64,000 nt of DNA from an uncultured Prevotella sp. (GCA_927910885.1 CAKMOD010000103.1:1-64000); one strand, 5' to 3'; positions 1 to 8,480 are shown, counted from the stretch's first letter. Notes: generated from the sequence alone by a model not told the origin. Program-made: numbers and translations.

Positions 1-2
1 GC

Positions 3-1050
3 TGCCACGTATCAGCGATGAGTCGGAACTTACTTAATTACATGGGGCGTAAGCAGGCGGCAGAGACTGCTGAGACACATTATATCACAGCAGAGAGTCA
101 GGTGCCAACCCTACGTGTAGGTTCTGTGGTAAGCCTTTACAGTTCTTTCTTAGAGCGTGTAGGAAAATATATCTAAGGAGAGCTTGGGTAACTTCATCAT
201 TATCGAGATTACGCATGAGGTGAGCCAAGGAAGCTACTACAAAAACCGCTTTAGGCTATCCCTGCAACGATAAAAGCACTGCCAAGTCCAAAGGTGCGTA
301 TGCCATTAGCAGAGACACAGATGGCAACCGTGCTTAGCAATGCTGACCCACAGGGCAAGGGTCGTGTTCGTGTGCGTATGAATTGGCAGACGAATGGTAT
401 GCAGACTGGTTGGGTGCGTGTGATGACACCAGATGGTGGTAGCAGTGACGATGTAAAGAGCAACCCGTGGTTTTGTATTCATCCCAGAGGTAGGCGACCA
501 AGTCCTCCTCGGCTTCCGCCATGGTGACCCAGCAAGACCATACGTTTTGGGTAGCCTCTTTAATGGAACAACTGGTGGTGGCGGTGGTCAGGGCAACAAC
601 TGCAAGAGCCTCACCACACGAAGTGGCAGCTCCCTCAAGCTTGATGACTCTAAAGGAAGTGTCACACTACACGATAAAGGCGGTGTAAGCATGAATTTTG
701 ATGGTGCTGGTAATGCAAAAACAAAAACAGACTCAAACTTTACCGTTGAAGCAGGAAGGGCACATACAGTAAATGCTGGCAGTAAGTCTACTATTAATGT
801 TGGAGGTGATGCCAGTTGTCTAAAAATGGATAAGGATGGTGTTATAGACTTAACAAGTAGTGGTACTATTACCCTTAAAGTTGGAAGTAGCACGATTACA
901 ATATCTGATGGAGAAATTAAACTAGAAAGTACCCAAATTGATATAAATGGGACAACAAATAACATATCTGGTACATCCAATAATATTACTGGTACAAATC
1001 ATCTTGAAGGAACAACAACAATTGACAAAGGAATAATAAATCTAAATTAA
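3..1050 (+). pseudogene. vgrG: VgrG (TssI) spike, C-terminal part, frameshifted
   Basis: This is the C-terminal half of a type VI secretion spike protein; the 5' part lies outside the window. Four pieces in shifting frames join into one protein: 3-173 (SAMSRNLLNYMGRKQAAE), about 178-253 (LGNFIIIEITHEVSQGSYY), 255-473 (KVRMPLAETQMATVL, GKGRVRVRMNW) and 477-1050 (RGFVFIPEVGDQVLLGF, then a Gly/Thr/Asp-rich beta-helix). The GRVRVRMNWQ and FIPEVGDQVLLGF segments are typical of the VgrG/gp5 OB-fold. The last shift sits in a C run (474-476, one C too many). Three indels in 0.5 kb could be real decay or poor sequence near a contig end. It heads the effector cassettes that follow, as expected for a VgrG. 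The family is clear; whether the gene is functional is not. Confidence 0.8.
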
Positions 1051-1071
1051 ATCTATAAAAAAATTATCTTT

Positions 1072-1926
1072 ATGTTAAGCTTAAAAACTCAAGGGCTTTT
1101 TTTCCCTCTAGCTTATAAGATATTTCAGAAGACTTCTTTTTCCGTTAATGGAAGCGTGATTAATGAAACTGAGACAGAGATAGAATGGGATATCGAAGAT
1201 ATTAGTAGCTCTGATGATGAAACCATTATTCATATAAAAACGGGGGTACATAATATTATTAAATATAACCCTCAATATCGTCAACTAATAGAGTTTATGT
1301 GTATGTTTAATATTCCCATTTCAGACCTTGTGTTAGTTCTTAATAAGACAGGAATGCCTGTTAAGGTTAAGAATCAGGAAGAGATTTATAATCGTTGGAA
1401 ATCTTTACGTCTTGAATGTTTTTCACAATTAGAGAATGACGAGACAGTTAGACCAATACTTGACGCTGCTGAAAATGACTTCAATAATACAATAAGTTTG
1501 ATAAAAAAGACACCATTATATGTTTTGTTCTTTTCAGATGTATATGGACAAGAAGTAATCAATAATTCTTCTTTATTTACACTACCGTCACAAGTTTTTA
1601 CAGGGAAAGATGTAACTTTCAAATCTTCAAGACAAATAAAGGACAATAAGGATGGTCATTTGAAACTTTCTATTGATGCAGAAGGTGTACCAAATGAGGA
1701 CTTTAGAAAATTATATAATGATAAATTTAAGCACCTTTTCCAAGACACGTCTTATCTGTATAAAAATAAACTGAGAGCAAGCTATTCGTACGACAGCAAA
1801 CAAGGAATAATTGAGTCTTGTCAGGCAGAGTTAGTAGAGAATCTTGCCAACAATAAAATGTGTTCAAAGCAGGAATTTGAGTTTAAATTCATAAAAGAAG
1901 AAATAAAGGTATGGCGCAACTATTAG
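1072..1926 (+). CDS. putative T6SS adaptor/chaperone of the first cassette
   Basis: A 284-aa soluble protein with no signal peptide or membrane segment, and no family I can name. It sits between vgrG and a PAAR-like transmembrane effector, where T6SS loading adaptors usually lie. It is clearly related to the broken gene at 5519-6357: both have a middle block around an L-x-K-x-G-x-P-x-x-(I/V) motif, and both end in a GxIE...NN..C...F.F segment. In both cases the next gene is a PAAR-like effector whose start overlaps the adaptor's end (here by 16 nt), which suggests translational coupling. The adaptor role is inferred from position and from the repeated pairing, not from a recognised domain. 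Confidence 0.6.
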   Translation: MLSLKTQGLFFPLAYKIFQKTSFSVNGSVINETETEIEWDIEDISSSDDETIIHIKTGVHNIIKYNPQYRQLIEFMCMFNIPISDLVLVLNKTGMPVKVKNQEEIYNRWKSLRLECFSQLENDETVRPILDAAENDFNNTISLIKKTPLYVLFFSDVYGQEVINNSSLFTLPSQVFTGKDVTFKSSRQIKDNKDGHLKLSIDAEGVPNEDFRKLYNDKFKHLFQDTSYLYKNKLRASYSYDSKQGIIESCQAELVENLANNKMCSKQEFEFKFIKEEIKVWRNY

Positions 1927-3221
1927 TCCCAGAAGGAGTTTATTTGGTCTGCACAGATGGTATGACTACTAATCAACTTCAAGTGACAAGTCAGTCATCA
2001 GTCTTGATGTATGGAGGGCATCCTGTTGCTACAAGGCATGATAGGATGACCGCAAACTTTAATTGTGCAAAGATGGTTTTGGCAGGTGCCATAATCGGAG
2101 CCATAATTGGTGCCATTGCTGCTGCTGCTATTGTTTTATCTGGTGGAACAGCTCTTGTTGCAGCTGCAACAGCGGCAGCTGCAACAGTTGGATATGCAGG
2201 AACTGGTCTTCTTGCTGGTATGATACCTTGTATCTGTGCCATGCTTACATCAGACTGGACACCTTTTCACCCTATGATAATTATAAATAAAGTACACATG
2301 CCCATTTTAGAGACATCTAAGATGACTTGCTGTCTAGGAGGTACTGTGGAAATCTGCTATTCTAAAGAGAAAGCAGAAGCTTTGCAGGATTATAAACGTT
2401 GGAGTACAGGGTTGTCTGTAGCAGCATTAGCAGCTGCCTCTGCAGCTGTAGGCTCTGCTATTGGAGGACTATTGTCTTCAGTAGGTTCTTTAGCAGCTAC
2501 ATTTACAGAGTTTGGAGTACAGGCTTTGGGCAAACAACTCTTAGGTATGGTAAGTGGATTTGCTATGAATAGTGCATTGGGGTTTGGTTATCGGAAAGTA
2601 AAAGAAAATACAAGTTTTAATGTTATTATTGATGGAACAGTTTTTGGGGATGATGTTTCTCAGTCAGATTTTAATAAGTATTCAGATATTGCTCAAAATC
2701 CATTAGGTAGCGGAACGGGAAGTGAGACGGTATCTCAAATACCGGATGCCTCTACAACAGCAAATACACAAACAGGTGTCTATAGCAATGTTGGATCGAT
2801 TGATTGTACGAACTATAGGGTTGTTTATGTAGCCTCTCCCGATGGAACTATAACTCCTACTCCAACAGTAGATATACATAATACTACCGTTTTACGAAAC
2901 ACTGTAGGGAATGGAAATGTGAGTAGAACCCAACATCAGACAACTCATACATCTACTAATAGCTATCGCGATAGGAATGGGAATTATCATGTGGTTGTAG
3001 AAGGAGAAGTTAATGGGGTTATGAGAAACTGGAATTTAGGGAAAACTCTGTTGGCAAATGCCAAAGAAGCGGGCAAAGGAATCGTAATGAACCTTCTGAC
3101 AGATGTTCTACGTGCTTCTGGAAACTATTTATTAGCAAGTAAAATTGAAGCAAAAAACGCTGCAGAGAAGAATGAAGAGGAGGAAAAAGCCAAAATCAAT
3201 GTGTATGAAAACAAGATATAA
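1911..3221 (+). CDS. PAAR-like (DUF4280-type) T6SS effector with membrane region
   Basis: A 436-aa protein. The N-terminus (MAQLLVPEGVYLVCTDGM, then RMTANFNCAKM) and the spaced cysteines (CICAML about residue 108, MTCCLGG about 140) fit the PAAR-like DUF4280 proteins that cap VgrG in Bacteroidetes T6SS. Two Gly/Ala-rich hydrophobic stretches, about residues 58-105 (AGAIIGAIIGAIAAAA) and 168-235, look membrane-inserting. The remaining ~200 residues contain a Thr/Asn-rich region and a charged tail and probably hold the toxic activity; no enzyme motif is recognised. It overlaps the adaptor upstream and the small membrane protein downstream. The spike-tip role is well supported; the toxin type is unknown. 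Confidence 0.65.
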   Translation: MAQLLVPEGVYLVCTDGMTTNQLQVTSQSSVLMYGGHPVATRHDRMTANFNCAKMVLAGAIIGAIIGAIAAAAIVLSGGTALVAAATAAAATVGYAGTGLLAGMIPCICAMLTSDWTPFHPMIIINKVHMPILETSKMTCCLGGTVEICYSKEKAEALQDYKRWSTGLSVAALAAASAAVGSAIGGLLSSVGSLAATFTEFGVQALGKQLLGMVSGFAMNSALGFGYRKVKENTSFNVIIDGTVFGDDVSQSDFNKYSDIAQNPLGSGTGSETVSQIPDASTTANTQTGVYSNVGSIDCTNYRVVYVASPDGTITPTPTVDIHNTTVLRNTVGNGNVSRTQHQTTHTSTNSYRDRNGNYHVVVEGEVNGVMRNWNLGKTLLANAKEAGKGIVMNLLTDVLRASGNYLLASKIEAKNAAEKNEEEEKAKINVYENKI

Positions 3222-3732
3222 GATACTAATAGTTTTTCTACAATTATTTGCATTCTTTAGTTATATAGGCTGCTTTGTTTATCTAACCTATAAGGCTGAT
3301 AAAGAGTTGATTTTTGTTGATATTCCTGTAAAATACACAAAGGGGGACATTACAGGAAAAGAATATGGGATTACAATCACGAAAGATAGAGGAAGCCACA
3401 CAATTCACTTAGAATCAAACAAGTTTCCTGATAAGCACTTTAAGGCTCACTATTATATGTCCTTTCCTTATCCACAGCGTTCTTTTGATAGTATAATAGA
3501 ATCCCACCCAAAAACCTTGCAATGCTATTTGGAGCCTGATTTTAGAGAGAAGCAGGGAAAATACACTCCTTTTGTTTATTCTGGGCAGCGAGAGAAAAGC
3601 TCAGTTTATTACTTGAACTTAGTATCTTATGTGAAGTATGAGTATGGTTTTTTATGGATTTTCCTATCAATTTTTATTCTTTTGATGTGTCTTTTCACCG
3701 AAAAAATAAAAATCAAAAAATATTACTTGTAG
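3199..3732 (+). CDS. small membrane protein, candidate immunity protein
   Basis: The open frame extends back to 3145, but the ATG codons at 3199 and 3205 lie just before the first membrane helix (KILIVFLQLFAFFSYIGCF) and overlap the effector's end by only about 20 nt, so I place the start here (177 aa). There is an N-terminal helix, a ~110-residue domain probably outside the cytoplasm, and a second helix near the C-terminus (FLWIFLSIFILLMCLF) followed by lysines. No family is recognised. A membrane protein directly after a membrane-inserting effector fits an immunity protein acting in the envelope; this is inference from position. Confidence 0.55.
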   Translation: MCMKTRYKILIVFLQLFAFFSYIGCFVYLTYKADKELIFVDIPVKYTKGDITGKEYGITITKDRGSHTIHLESNKFPDKHFKAHYYMSFPYPQRSFDSIIESHPKTLQCYLEPDFREKQGKYTPFVYSGQREKSSVYYLNLVSYVKYEYGFLWIFLSIFILLMCLFTEKIKIKKYYL

Positions 3733-3787
3733 TAATGCTTTTTAAGTACGATATTTTTTATCCTTATATAAATTAAAGTAATAACTT

Positions 3788-4336
3788 ATGAAAAAGAAAA
3801 AACTATTAGTTGTATTATCCCTACTGATTATAGGTGGGCTATTTGCTTACTTTGCCTATGTTGGTGGTGCATTTCTTCGATTGACTCCTGTTACTGGAAA
3901 GCAGTTTGAACAGGCTGCTCTTACCTTAGGATTTACAAAGGCAGCGGTCGATAAGAGTGCAATATCTGACAAGACAGGAATAGCCAATATTACCATTATG
4001 ATGAAAAGTGTCAAAGACGACCTGCATAATGTAATGATCGATATCCCTCTGGAGTTCTATGAGTTGAACAATGAAACTGATGCTACTAAATACTATACCT
4101 ATATTGTTGAGATGCTGCAAAGAAATATTAAGGATGGTATAGGCGTAGTCAAAGTTGATAGGGTTTTTGGAAATGCTGATGTATATAAAAACTATAACTA
4201 TAACAACCCAAGTTTTGTCGTAGTACGGGCAGGATCAACAATACTAATTACCAAATTCTATTGTAATACCGATTCCGAAAAGCAGGTAGAGCAACTTCTT
4301 GATAAAGTAAAATATAATTTTAATTATTCTAGATAG
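3788..4336 (+). CDS. membrane-anchored hypothetical protein, second candidate immunity gene
   Basis: 182 aa. MKKKK is followed by one hydrophobic helix (LLVVLSLLIIGGLFAYFAYV) and then a ~155-residue soluble domain probably facing the periplasm. No lipobox and no recognised family. It lies 55 nt after the preceding membrane protein on the same strand and is the last gene of the first T6SS cassette before the IS30 element. It may be a second or accessory immunity protein; nothing in the sequence proves this. Confidence 0.5.
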   Translation: MKKKKLLVVLSLLIIGGLFAYFAYVGGAFLRLTPVTGKQFEQAALTLGFTKAAVDKSAISDKTGIANITIMMKSVKDDLHNVMIDIPLEFYELNNETDATKYYTYIVEMLQRNIKDGIGVVKVDRVFGNADVYKNYNYNNPSFVVVRAGSTILITKFYCNTDSEKQVEQLLDKVKYNFNYSR

Positions 4337-4421
4337 AATCGAACGAGAACAATTATTAAATTCGCAAACTCGTAGATTATGCTATTGCAAGTTCCAAAAC
4401 GAAGTGCAATAAAAGAGTGTC

Positions 4422-4485
4422 CCTCTCCGAGAGATGCAGACGTTCTCGATGCGTAGCGAGAGGTTGTCTGCCTCTCTCGGAGAGG
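4422..4485. repeat. long hairpin (20-bp inverted repeat) left of the IS element
   Basis: The arms 4422-4441 and 4466-4485 pair at 19 of 20 positions, and the twentieth is a G-U pair in RNA. The loop has its own small dyad (ctcg...cgag). There is no U-tract after it on the + strand. It starts with CCCTCTCC, a theme that returns in the hairpins at 46311 and 47214. It lies outside the IS ends proposed here. It may be an extragenic palindromic element or RNA processing site. Confidence 0.6.
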
Positions 4486-4510
4486 AAAAAGAAACAACCA
4501 GCAATACAAA

Positions 4511-4535
4511 TAAAAAAAGGAGACCGAAGTCTCCC
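4511..4535 (-). terminator. leftward intrinsic terminator inside the IS left end
   Basis: Read on the minus strand this is GGGAGAC-TTCG-GTCTCC followed by seven T: a 6-bp stem capped by a UUCG tetraloop with a U-tract. On the + strand it has no U-tract. It could insulate the cassette to the left from antisense transcription, or the IS from read-through. Confidence 0.65.
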
Positions 4536-4561
4536 AAAGATTAACTAACTTTGTATTGCAA

Positions 4562-5500
4562 ATGTATCATCAATTAATCTCGGAGCAAAGGTCGCAAATT
4601 TTTGTCTTACTCCAAAAGAAAACAGCGAGTAAAGAAATTGCCAACATCGTCAGTATTAGTCTGTCAACACTCTCACGTGAAATCAAACGCAACAGCACGC
4701 CTTCTGGAAAGTATATCTGGACGAAGGCGCATGGTATGGCTATGCAGCGCAGGAAGAACACAGTATCTAACGCCAAACTCTCCGACGAATTAGTTTGGAG
4801 AATTAAAGAATATATTACCAACGACCAGTGGTCTCCAAGACAAATATCAGGGTATCTGCGCATGAATGAGGGCATAGAGGTATCCCACCAGTCCATCTAT
4901 AACATCATCCACAATGACACAACAGGGAAGCTTGCAGAGTACACAAGGCATAAGATGAAATACAGGCATCGTCCCAAAGGCGGATATCTTCCAATAAAGG
5001 ACAGGGTGAGTATCTATGAAAGAAGTAAAGAAGTTGACGGGAAGAGATTCGGAGATTTTGAGATGGACTTGATCGTCGACCCTGCCCAGCACGCCATACT
5101 CACAATAGTGGAGAAATCCACCAATATGTTGCTTATGCAGAAACTGCCATTTGGAAAACTGTCAAAGCCTCTTGCAAAGGTGGTTAGGAAACTACTGCTG
5201 CCATACAAGAACAGCCTGAAGACAATTACAACAGATAACGGACCTGAATTTGCGGCACATAAGGAAATTACCAAATACTTAGGCGTGCCCGTGTACTTCG
5301 CTGACCCATATTGTTCATGGCAAAAGGGAACTGTTGAGAATACAAACAAATTAATCAGGCAGTATATACCTAAAAAGGATTCGTTTGATAACTATACGGA
5401 CAAGAGAATTATGTCCATACAAAAGAAATTGAACGAAAGACCAATAGAAAAATTAAACTTTTCTAATCCAAAGTGCGAGTTCCTTAAACACGTTTTGTAA
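4562..5500 (+). CDS. IS30-family transposase
   Basis: 312 aa from the ATG at 4562; a TTG six bases upstream is less likely. The N-terminal helix-turn-helix (IANIVSISLSTLSREIKRN) is followed by a DDE integrase core: first Asp in FGDFEMDLIV (about residue 163), second in ITTDNGPEF (about 224) and the Glu in WQKGTVENTNKLIRQY (about 260), the classic IS30 signature. It appears intact and full length. A TAACTTTG -7 element at 4546-4553 would put the transcription start almost at the ATG, giving a nearly leaderless mRNA. Confidence 0.92.
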   Translation: MYHQLISEQRSQIFVLLQKKTASKEIANIVSISLSTLSREIKRNSTPSGKYIWTKAHGMAMQRRKNTVSNAKLSDELVWRIKEYITNDQWSPRQISGYLRMNEGIEVSHQSIYNIIHNDTTGKLAEYTRHKMKYRHRPKGGYLPIKDRVSIYERSKEVDGKRFGDFEMDLIVDPAQHAILTIVEKSTNMLLMQKLPFGKLSKPLAKVVRKLLLPYKNSLKTITTDNGPEFAAHKEITKYLGVPVYFADPYCSWQKGTVENTNKLIRQYIPKKDSFDNYTDKRIMSIQKKLNERPIEKLNFSNPKCEFLKHVL

Positions 5501-5518
5501 TTTTGCACTTGCTGGTTG

Positions 5519-6357
5519 ACTCTGCGAGATTCTTTGGATAGTTCTGCACACTATCGTTTTAAACAGATTAATGTTATCCGTTATGAAGATATTCCTATAA
5601 GTAATTCTACAATACGCGCTCAATATCTTTTTGAACGTGCAAATCATAATGTCCATACTAAATGTGAAGAAAGTTATTATACTTTTACACCACAACAAAA
5701 CAAAATTGGCGATTTTCTGAGCCTTTCTGATCAAATTAGAAAAGAGGTATATTGGCGTATAGATAAAAATGGAGAACCTCTACGTATTTTGAATGAGGGA
5801 GAGTTGAAGGAAAGTTGGGAAAATGCTAAGAGAGAAACTCTTCCTAACAATGAGTTTATGAACTCTTTGGATAAAGAACAGTATCAAAAGATTATTCAAG
5901 CTGGAGATACGGAGTTCCAAGATATGAGTTTATTTATACGTAATTATAGAATAAATCTTTTTTTTAGAGAGCTATTTGGACAATACTTAATGAAATCACC
6001 AGAGAATTATGAATTTGAGAAATTGCAAACAATGTCTAACTTTTTTAAAGATATTGTTATAGAAGCAGATCTCACATATTCAAAGTTGAAAGAGGACGAG
6101 AATTTTATATTTATAGTGAAAGAAAGCGAACTTAACCGTAACAAGCTTGATGAGATAGAGATGGTAAACAATACAATAAATTATATAAACCAAAAATTAA
6201 ATATGACTTTACAGAATATGATTATAAATATAGGGCAACTATGAAGTTAAACAAAGAGGACGGATTGATTGAAAATCTAACTCTAAGTCTTACAGAAAAA
6301 ATTAAAAATAATCTAATTTGTGATATCAGTTTTGATTTAAAGCGTATTGAGCCATGA
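5519..6357 (+). pseudogene. second T6SS adaptor gene, 5'-truncated by IS30 and frameshifted
   Basis: A homologue of the adaptor at 1072-1926. The main frame (to 6244) carries the shared middle block (DKNGEPLRILNEGELKESW against NKTGMPVKVKNQEEIYNRW). The frame of the 38-codon ORF 6241-6357 carries the shared C-terminus (DGLIENL...NNLICDISFDLK). Adding one T to the TTT run at about 6208-6210 joins them as ...NMTFTEYDYKYRATMKLNKEDG, which aligns with the intact paralogue. The start is missing because the IS30 right end lies directly upstream. The end overlaps the next gene by 4 nt (ATGA). The frameshift may be a sequencing error; the 5' loss is probably real. Confidence 0.65.
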
Positions 6358-7265
6358 AAGGTTATATAGAAGAGGGAGGCTGGGTTTCTTGCACAATGGA
6401 TAGTTTCGGAACTCCCAGACAGTTAGTAGCACGGCGTGATGCTCAGGTTAAACGGCATAATGGTAAAATCTTATTAACAAAAATAGATACAGCTATTGAT
6501 AAACAATTTGTTTGTAACTCCCCTGTTAAATTCTGGACGGGTTTGGCTGCACTTGCTGTAGGTATTGCAATTGCTTTATCTGGTCCTGTGGGTTGGATAG
6601 CTTTGGGAGCGTGTGCTGTAGCTGCTGTTGCGATTACTATTCAATCTGTAACGTCTCATGCTTGTAATGGGTGTTTAGAAGGGACTGAGTGGATTTCTTC
6701 ATATGACAAGGTAAAGTTGGGTGGAGAAAATGTCATATTATACAATTACTCTCAGTTAGAATGTAGTAATGGAGGATTTCTCATTGCGAGTGAGACTTTT
6801 GATGAAGCTAATAGTATTTCTAATCAGATGGCTCTAAATAACTGGAAAGCAAATGCAATAAATATCGGACAACATCTCGCGAATGGAATTATTGATGGTC
6901 TTATGGGCTTTTCTTTCACAGCAGTAGATGTTACATTTGAATTGGCTGGAGAATACCTTGGAGAAAATAATATCGTAAGTGGAGAAACATGGTTTGGAGT
7001 TGGATTAGGTAAAGATGCAACTACTACTATATTAAAAGCTGCACCTGCTGAACGAGCTCTATCAAAAGAGATAGTAAGTAGCATATTTACTGCAGAATTC
7101 TGGGCTGTCTTTAAAAAAAGCCCAAGACTAACCCTTCAACTAATTAGTCCCACGTCACTTATTAAAGATGTAGGCAAGGGGCTTATAAAAGGTTCAGCCG
7201 TCGGCATTCCACAATTAATAATAAACAATATGATTGATGCGGAAGAAAAAAAAATTGAAGGATAA
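6354..7265 (+). CDS. second PAAR-like (DUF4280-type) T6SS effector
   Basis: 303 aa as written. The N-terminal ~150 residues form a PAAR-like tip (EEGGWVSCTMDSFGTPRQL) with cysteines at FVCNSPV and SHACNGCLEG, and a hydrophobic hairpin in between (GLAALAVGIAIALSGPVGW). The rest is a possible toxin domain of unknown type. Near the end is a run of nine A (7246-7254). With eight, the frame would continue to a TAG at 7338 and add about 24 residues (KDKNAEIENAIMQQ...). The following 70 nt therefore look coding, and the written stop may be an artefact. It overlaps the adaptor by 4 nt. Confidence 0.6.
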   Translation: MKGYIEEGGWVSCTMDSFGTPRQLVARRDAQVKRHNGKILLTKIDTAIDKQFVCNSPVKFWTGLAALAVGIAIALSGPVGWIALGACAVAAVAITIQSVTSHACNGCLEGTEWISSYDKVKLGGENVILYNYSQLECSNGGFLIASETFDEANSISNQMALNNWKANAINIGQHLANGIIDGLMGFSFTAVDVTFELAGEYLGENNIVSGETWFGVGLGKDATTTILKAAPAERALSKEIVSSIFTAEFWAVFKKSPRLTLQLISPTSLIKDVGKGLIKGSAVGIPQLIINNMIDAEEKKIEG

Positions 7266-7463
7266 AAATGCTGAAATAGAAAATGCTATTATGCAACAAA
7301 TAAATCCAAATAGTGATATTATAGCTAAGAAAATATAGTTAAATTAAAATGGGTATTTTAAAGGTATCCCACAGTTTAACTTTGTTGTAGGTTTATTATT
7401 AATATTACACTTAGTAAATTGTTTTGTTTAGGTAATGACATTACAACCTTTAAATAATAAAAG

Positions 7464-7982
7464 ATGAAGAGTTTCAAAATTAACGCAGGAGGAATTGGAT
7501 CAGCTATAGGCTTATTATTGGTATATGGGATAGTTTATCTTATTTTTCATCGTACACCAGCAAGCGAGGAAGAGATTAACGCATATATTCAAAATTCAGA
7601 AGTTGTAGAACTAACCGATTTCACTTTTTTCGATGTGGAAAGAATGGTAAGGTATGCAAGACAACCTTTGAGGCGCAACAATAGTTCATTATATAAGAAT
7701 ATAGCAAAACTTTATTCGCCTGACAGTAAGAAAAATTTTGTATTAGAGACTTACGGTGTCCCCGACAGATTATCAGCAAATACAGAACTTTTACGGTGGA
7801 GTCCCAAGATTTATCTTGTTGTTAATAAGGATGATTTACATAATCCAAAATTAGGAAGTAAGGAAAAGCCTGTTCCAGCATTATTGTGGTACACAAATCC
7901 AGATAGTAAATTTAATCAAGTTCCTGAAAGAAATTATATATATAGTGTAAAAGAGTATCTTACCTATTGCCGAACTGAATAA
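7464..7982 (+). CDS. membrane-anchored protein, candidate immunity of second cassette
   Basis: 172 aa with a single N-terminal helix (GSAIGLLLVYGIVYLIF) after a short basic start, then a ~145-residue domain outside the cytoplasm. No recognised family. It follows the second PAAR-like effector after a 125-nt gap and has a decayed duplicate 95 nt downstream (8078-8238). A duplicated membrane protein after a T6SS effector is typical of immunity genes; the role is inferred. Confidence 0.55.
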   Translation: MKSFKINAGGIGSAIGLLLVYGIVYLIFHRTPASEEEINAYIQNSEVVELTDFTFFDVERMVRYARQPLRRNNSSLYKNIAKLYSPDSKKNFVLETYGVPDRLSANTELLRWSPKIYLVVNKDDLHNPKLGSKEKPVPALLWYTNPDSKFNQVPERNYIYSVKEYLTYCRTE

Positions 7983-8077
7983 AGAAAGAGTATAATAACT
8001 GGTTAATGGGAAAACTGAAGGGTTAGATAATATAGAAAAGCAAAGATAGATTTAAGCAAAAGAGTTCTATCAACAAA

Positions 8078-8238
8078 ATGAAGACTTTCAAAATTAATGC
8101 ACAAGGAATAGGTGCAGCCATAGGCTTATTGTTGGTAAATGGGATAGTCTATCTTATTTTTCATCGTACACCAGCGAAGAAGAGATTAACTCATATATTC
8201 AGAACTCGGAAGTTGTGGAACTGACAGATTTTACTTTT
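8078..8238 (+). pseudogene. truncated duplicate of the candidate immunity gene
   Basis: The start (MKTFKINAQGIGAAIGLLL) is nearly identical to that of the gene at 7464. A 6-nt difference plus a frame change after RTPA puts the reading out of frame, with a stop at 8222-8224. Nucleotide similarity to the upstream copy runs to about 8238 and then stops abruptly where a dispersed repeat begins. This change is larger than a homopolymer slip, so it is probably real decay after tandem duplication. Confidence 0.75.
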
Positions 8239-8480
8239 GAAAAATGATTACATAATTTCAAATAAAACATCTACAAATAACGGCAAAAACACATGTAAAA
8301 GATAAGTTTGTAACAAACGCTAAATCAGTCTGTTATAAGTTTGTGCAAGAAAAGATGCTTAATTGGACTTCAAAAGGGCGTTAGTAAGACCTCTAAAGGC
8401 CATCTTTTGTAAGTCAATAAGGCGTCTTTTAGAAACCAAAAGAGCATGTGTTATTTTTGAGTCGCATGAAAATAGTTTAC
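8239..8480 (+). repeat. dispersed repeat, also present at the window's right end
   Basis: The first ~60 nt (GAAAAATGATTACATAATTT...) match 63940-64000 closely, including the spacing of later A-rich blocks. The central part (about 8358-8450) is a chain of degenerate ~20-25-nt units built on CTTCAAAAGGGCG / CCTCTAAAGGCCATCTTTT / AAGGCGTCTTTTAGA / CCAAAAGAGC. I recall similar sequence between genes in other Prevotella genomes, but cannot confirm it here. No coding potential. The stretch 8481-8627 shows nothing clear. Confidence 0.6.

Larger units (their letters stand above)
4495..5518 (+). mobile_element. IS30-family insertion sequence, about 1.02 kb
   Basis: An exact 10-bp inverted repeat (CAACCAGCAA at 4495-4504, TTGCTGGTTG at 5509-5518) flanks a complete IS30-type transposase, and the 1,024-bp span matches the family's usual size. 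The remaining end sequence is AT-rich and only partly matched, and I could not define a target duplication. The right end abuts the 5' side of the second adaptor gene, which has no native start codon, so the insertion probably removed or separated the first ~10 codons. A leftward terminator lies just inside the left end. A weaker alternative left end is near 4386 (GCAAGT...AAAACG). Confidence 0.7.

Noticed and set aside
588..980. 130-codon minus-strand frame opposite vgrG
   Set aside because: Antisense shadow of the repetitive VgrG beta-helix coding sequence.
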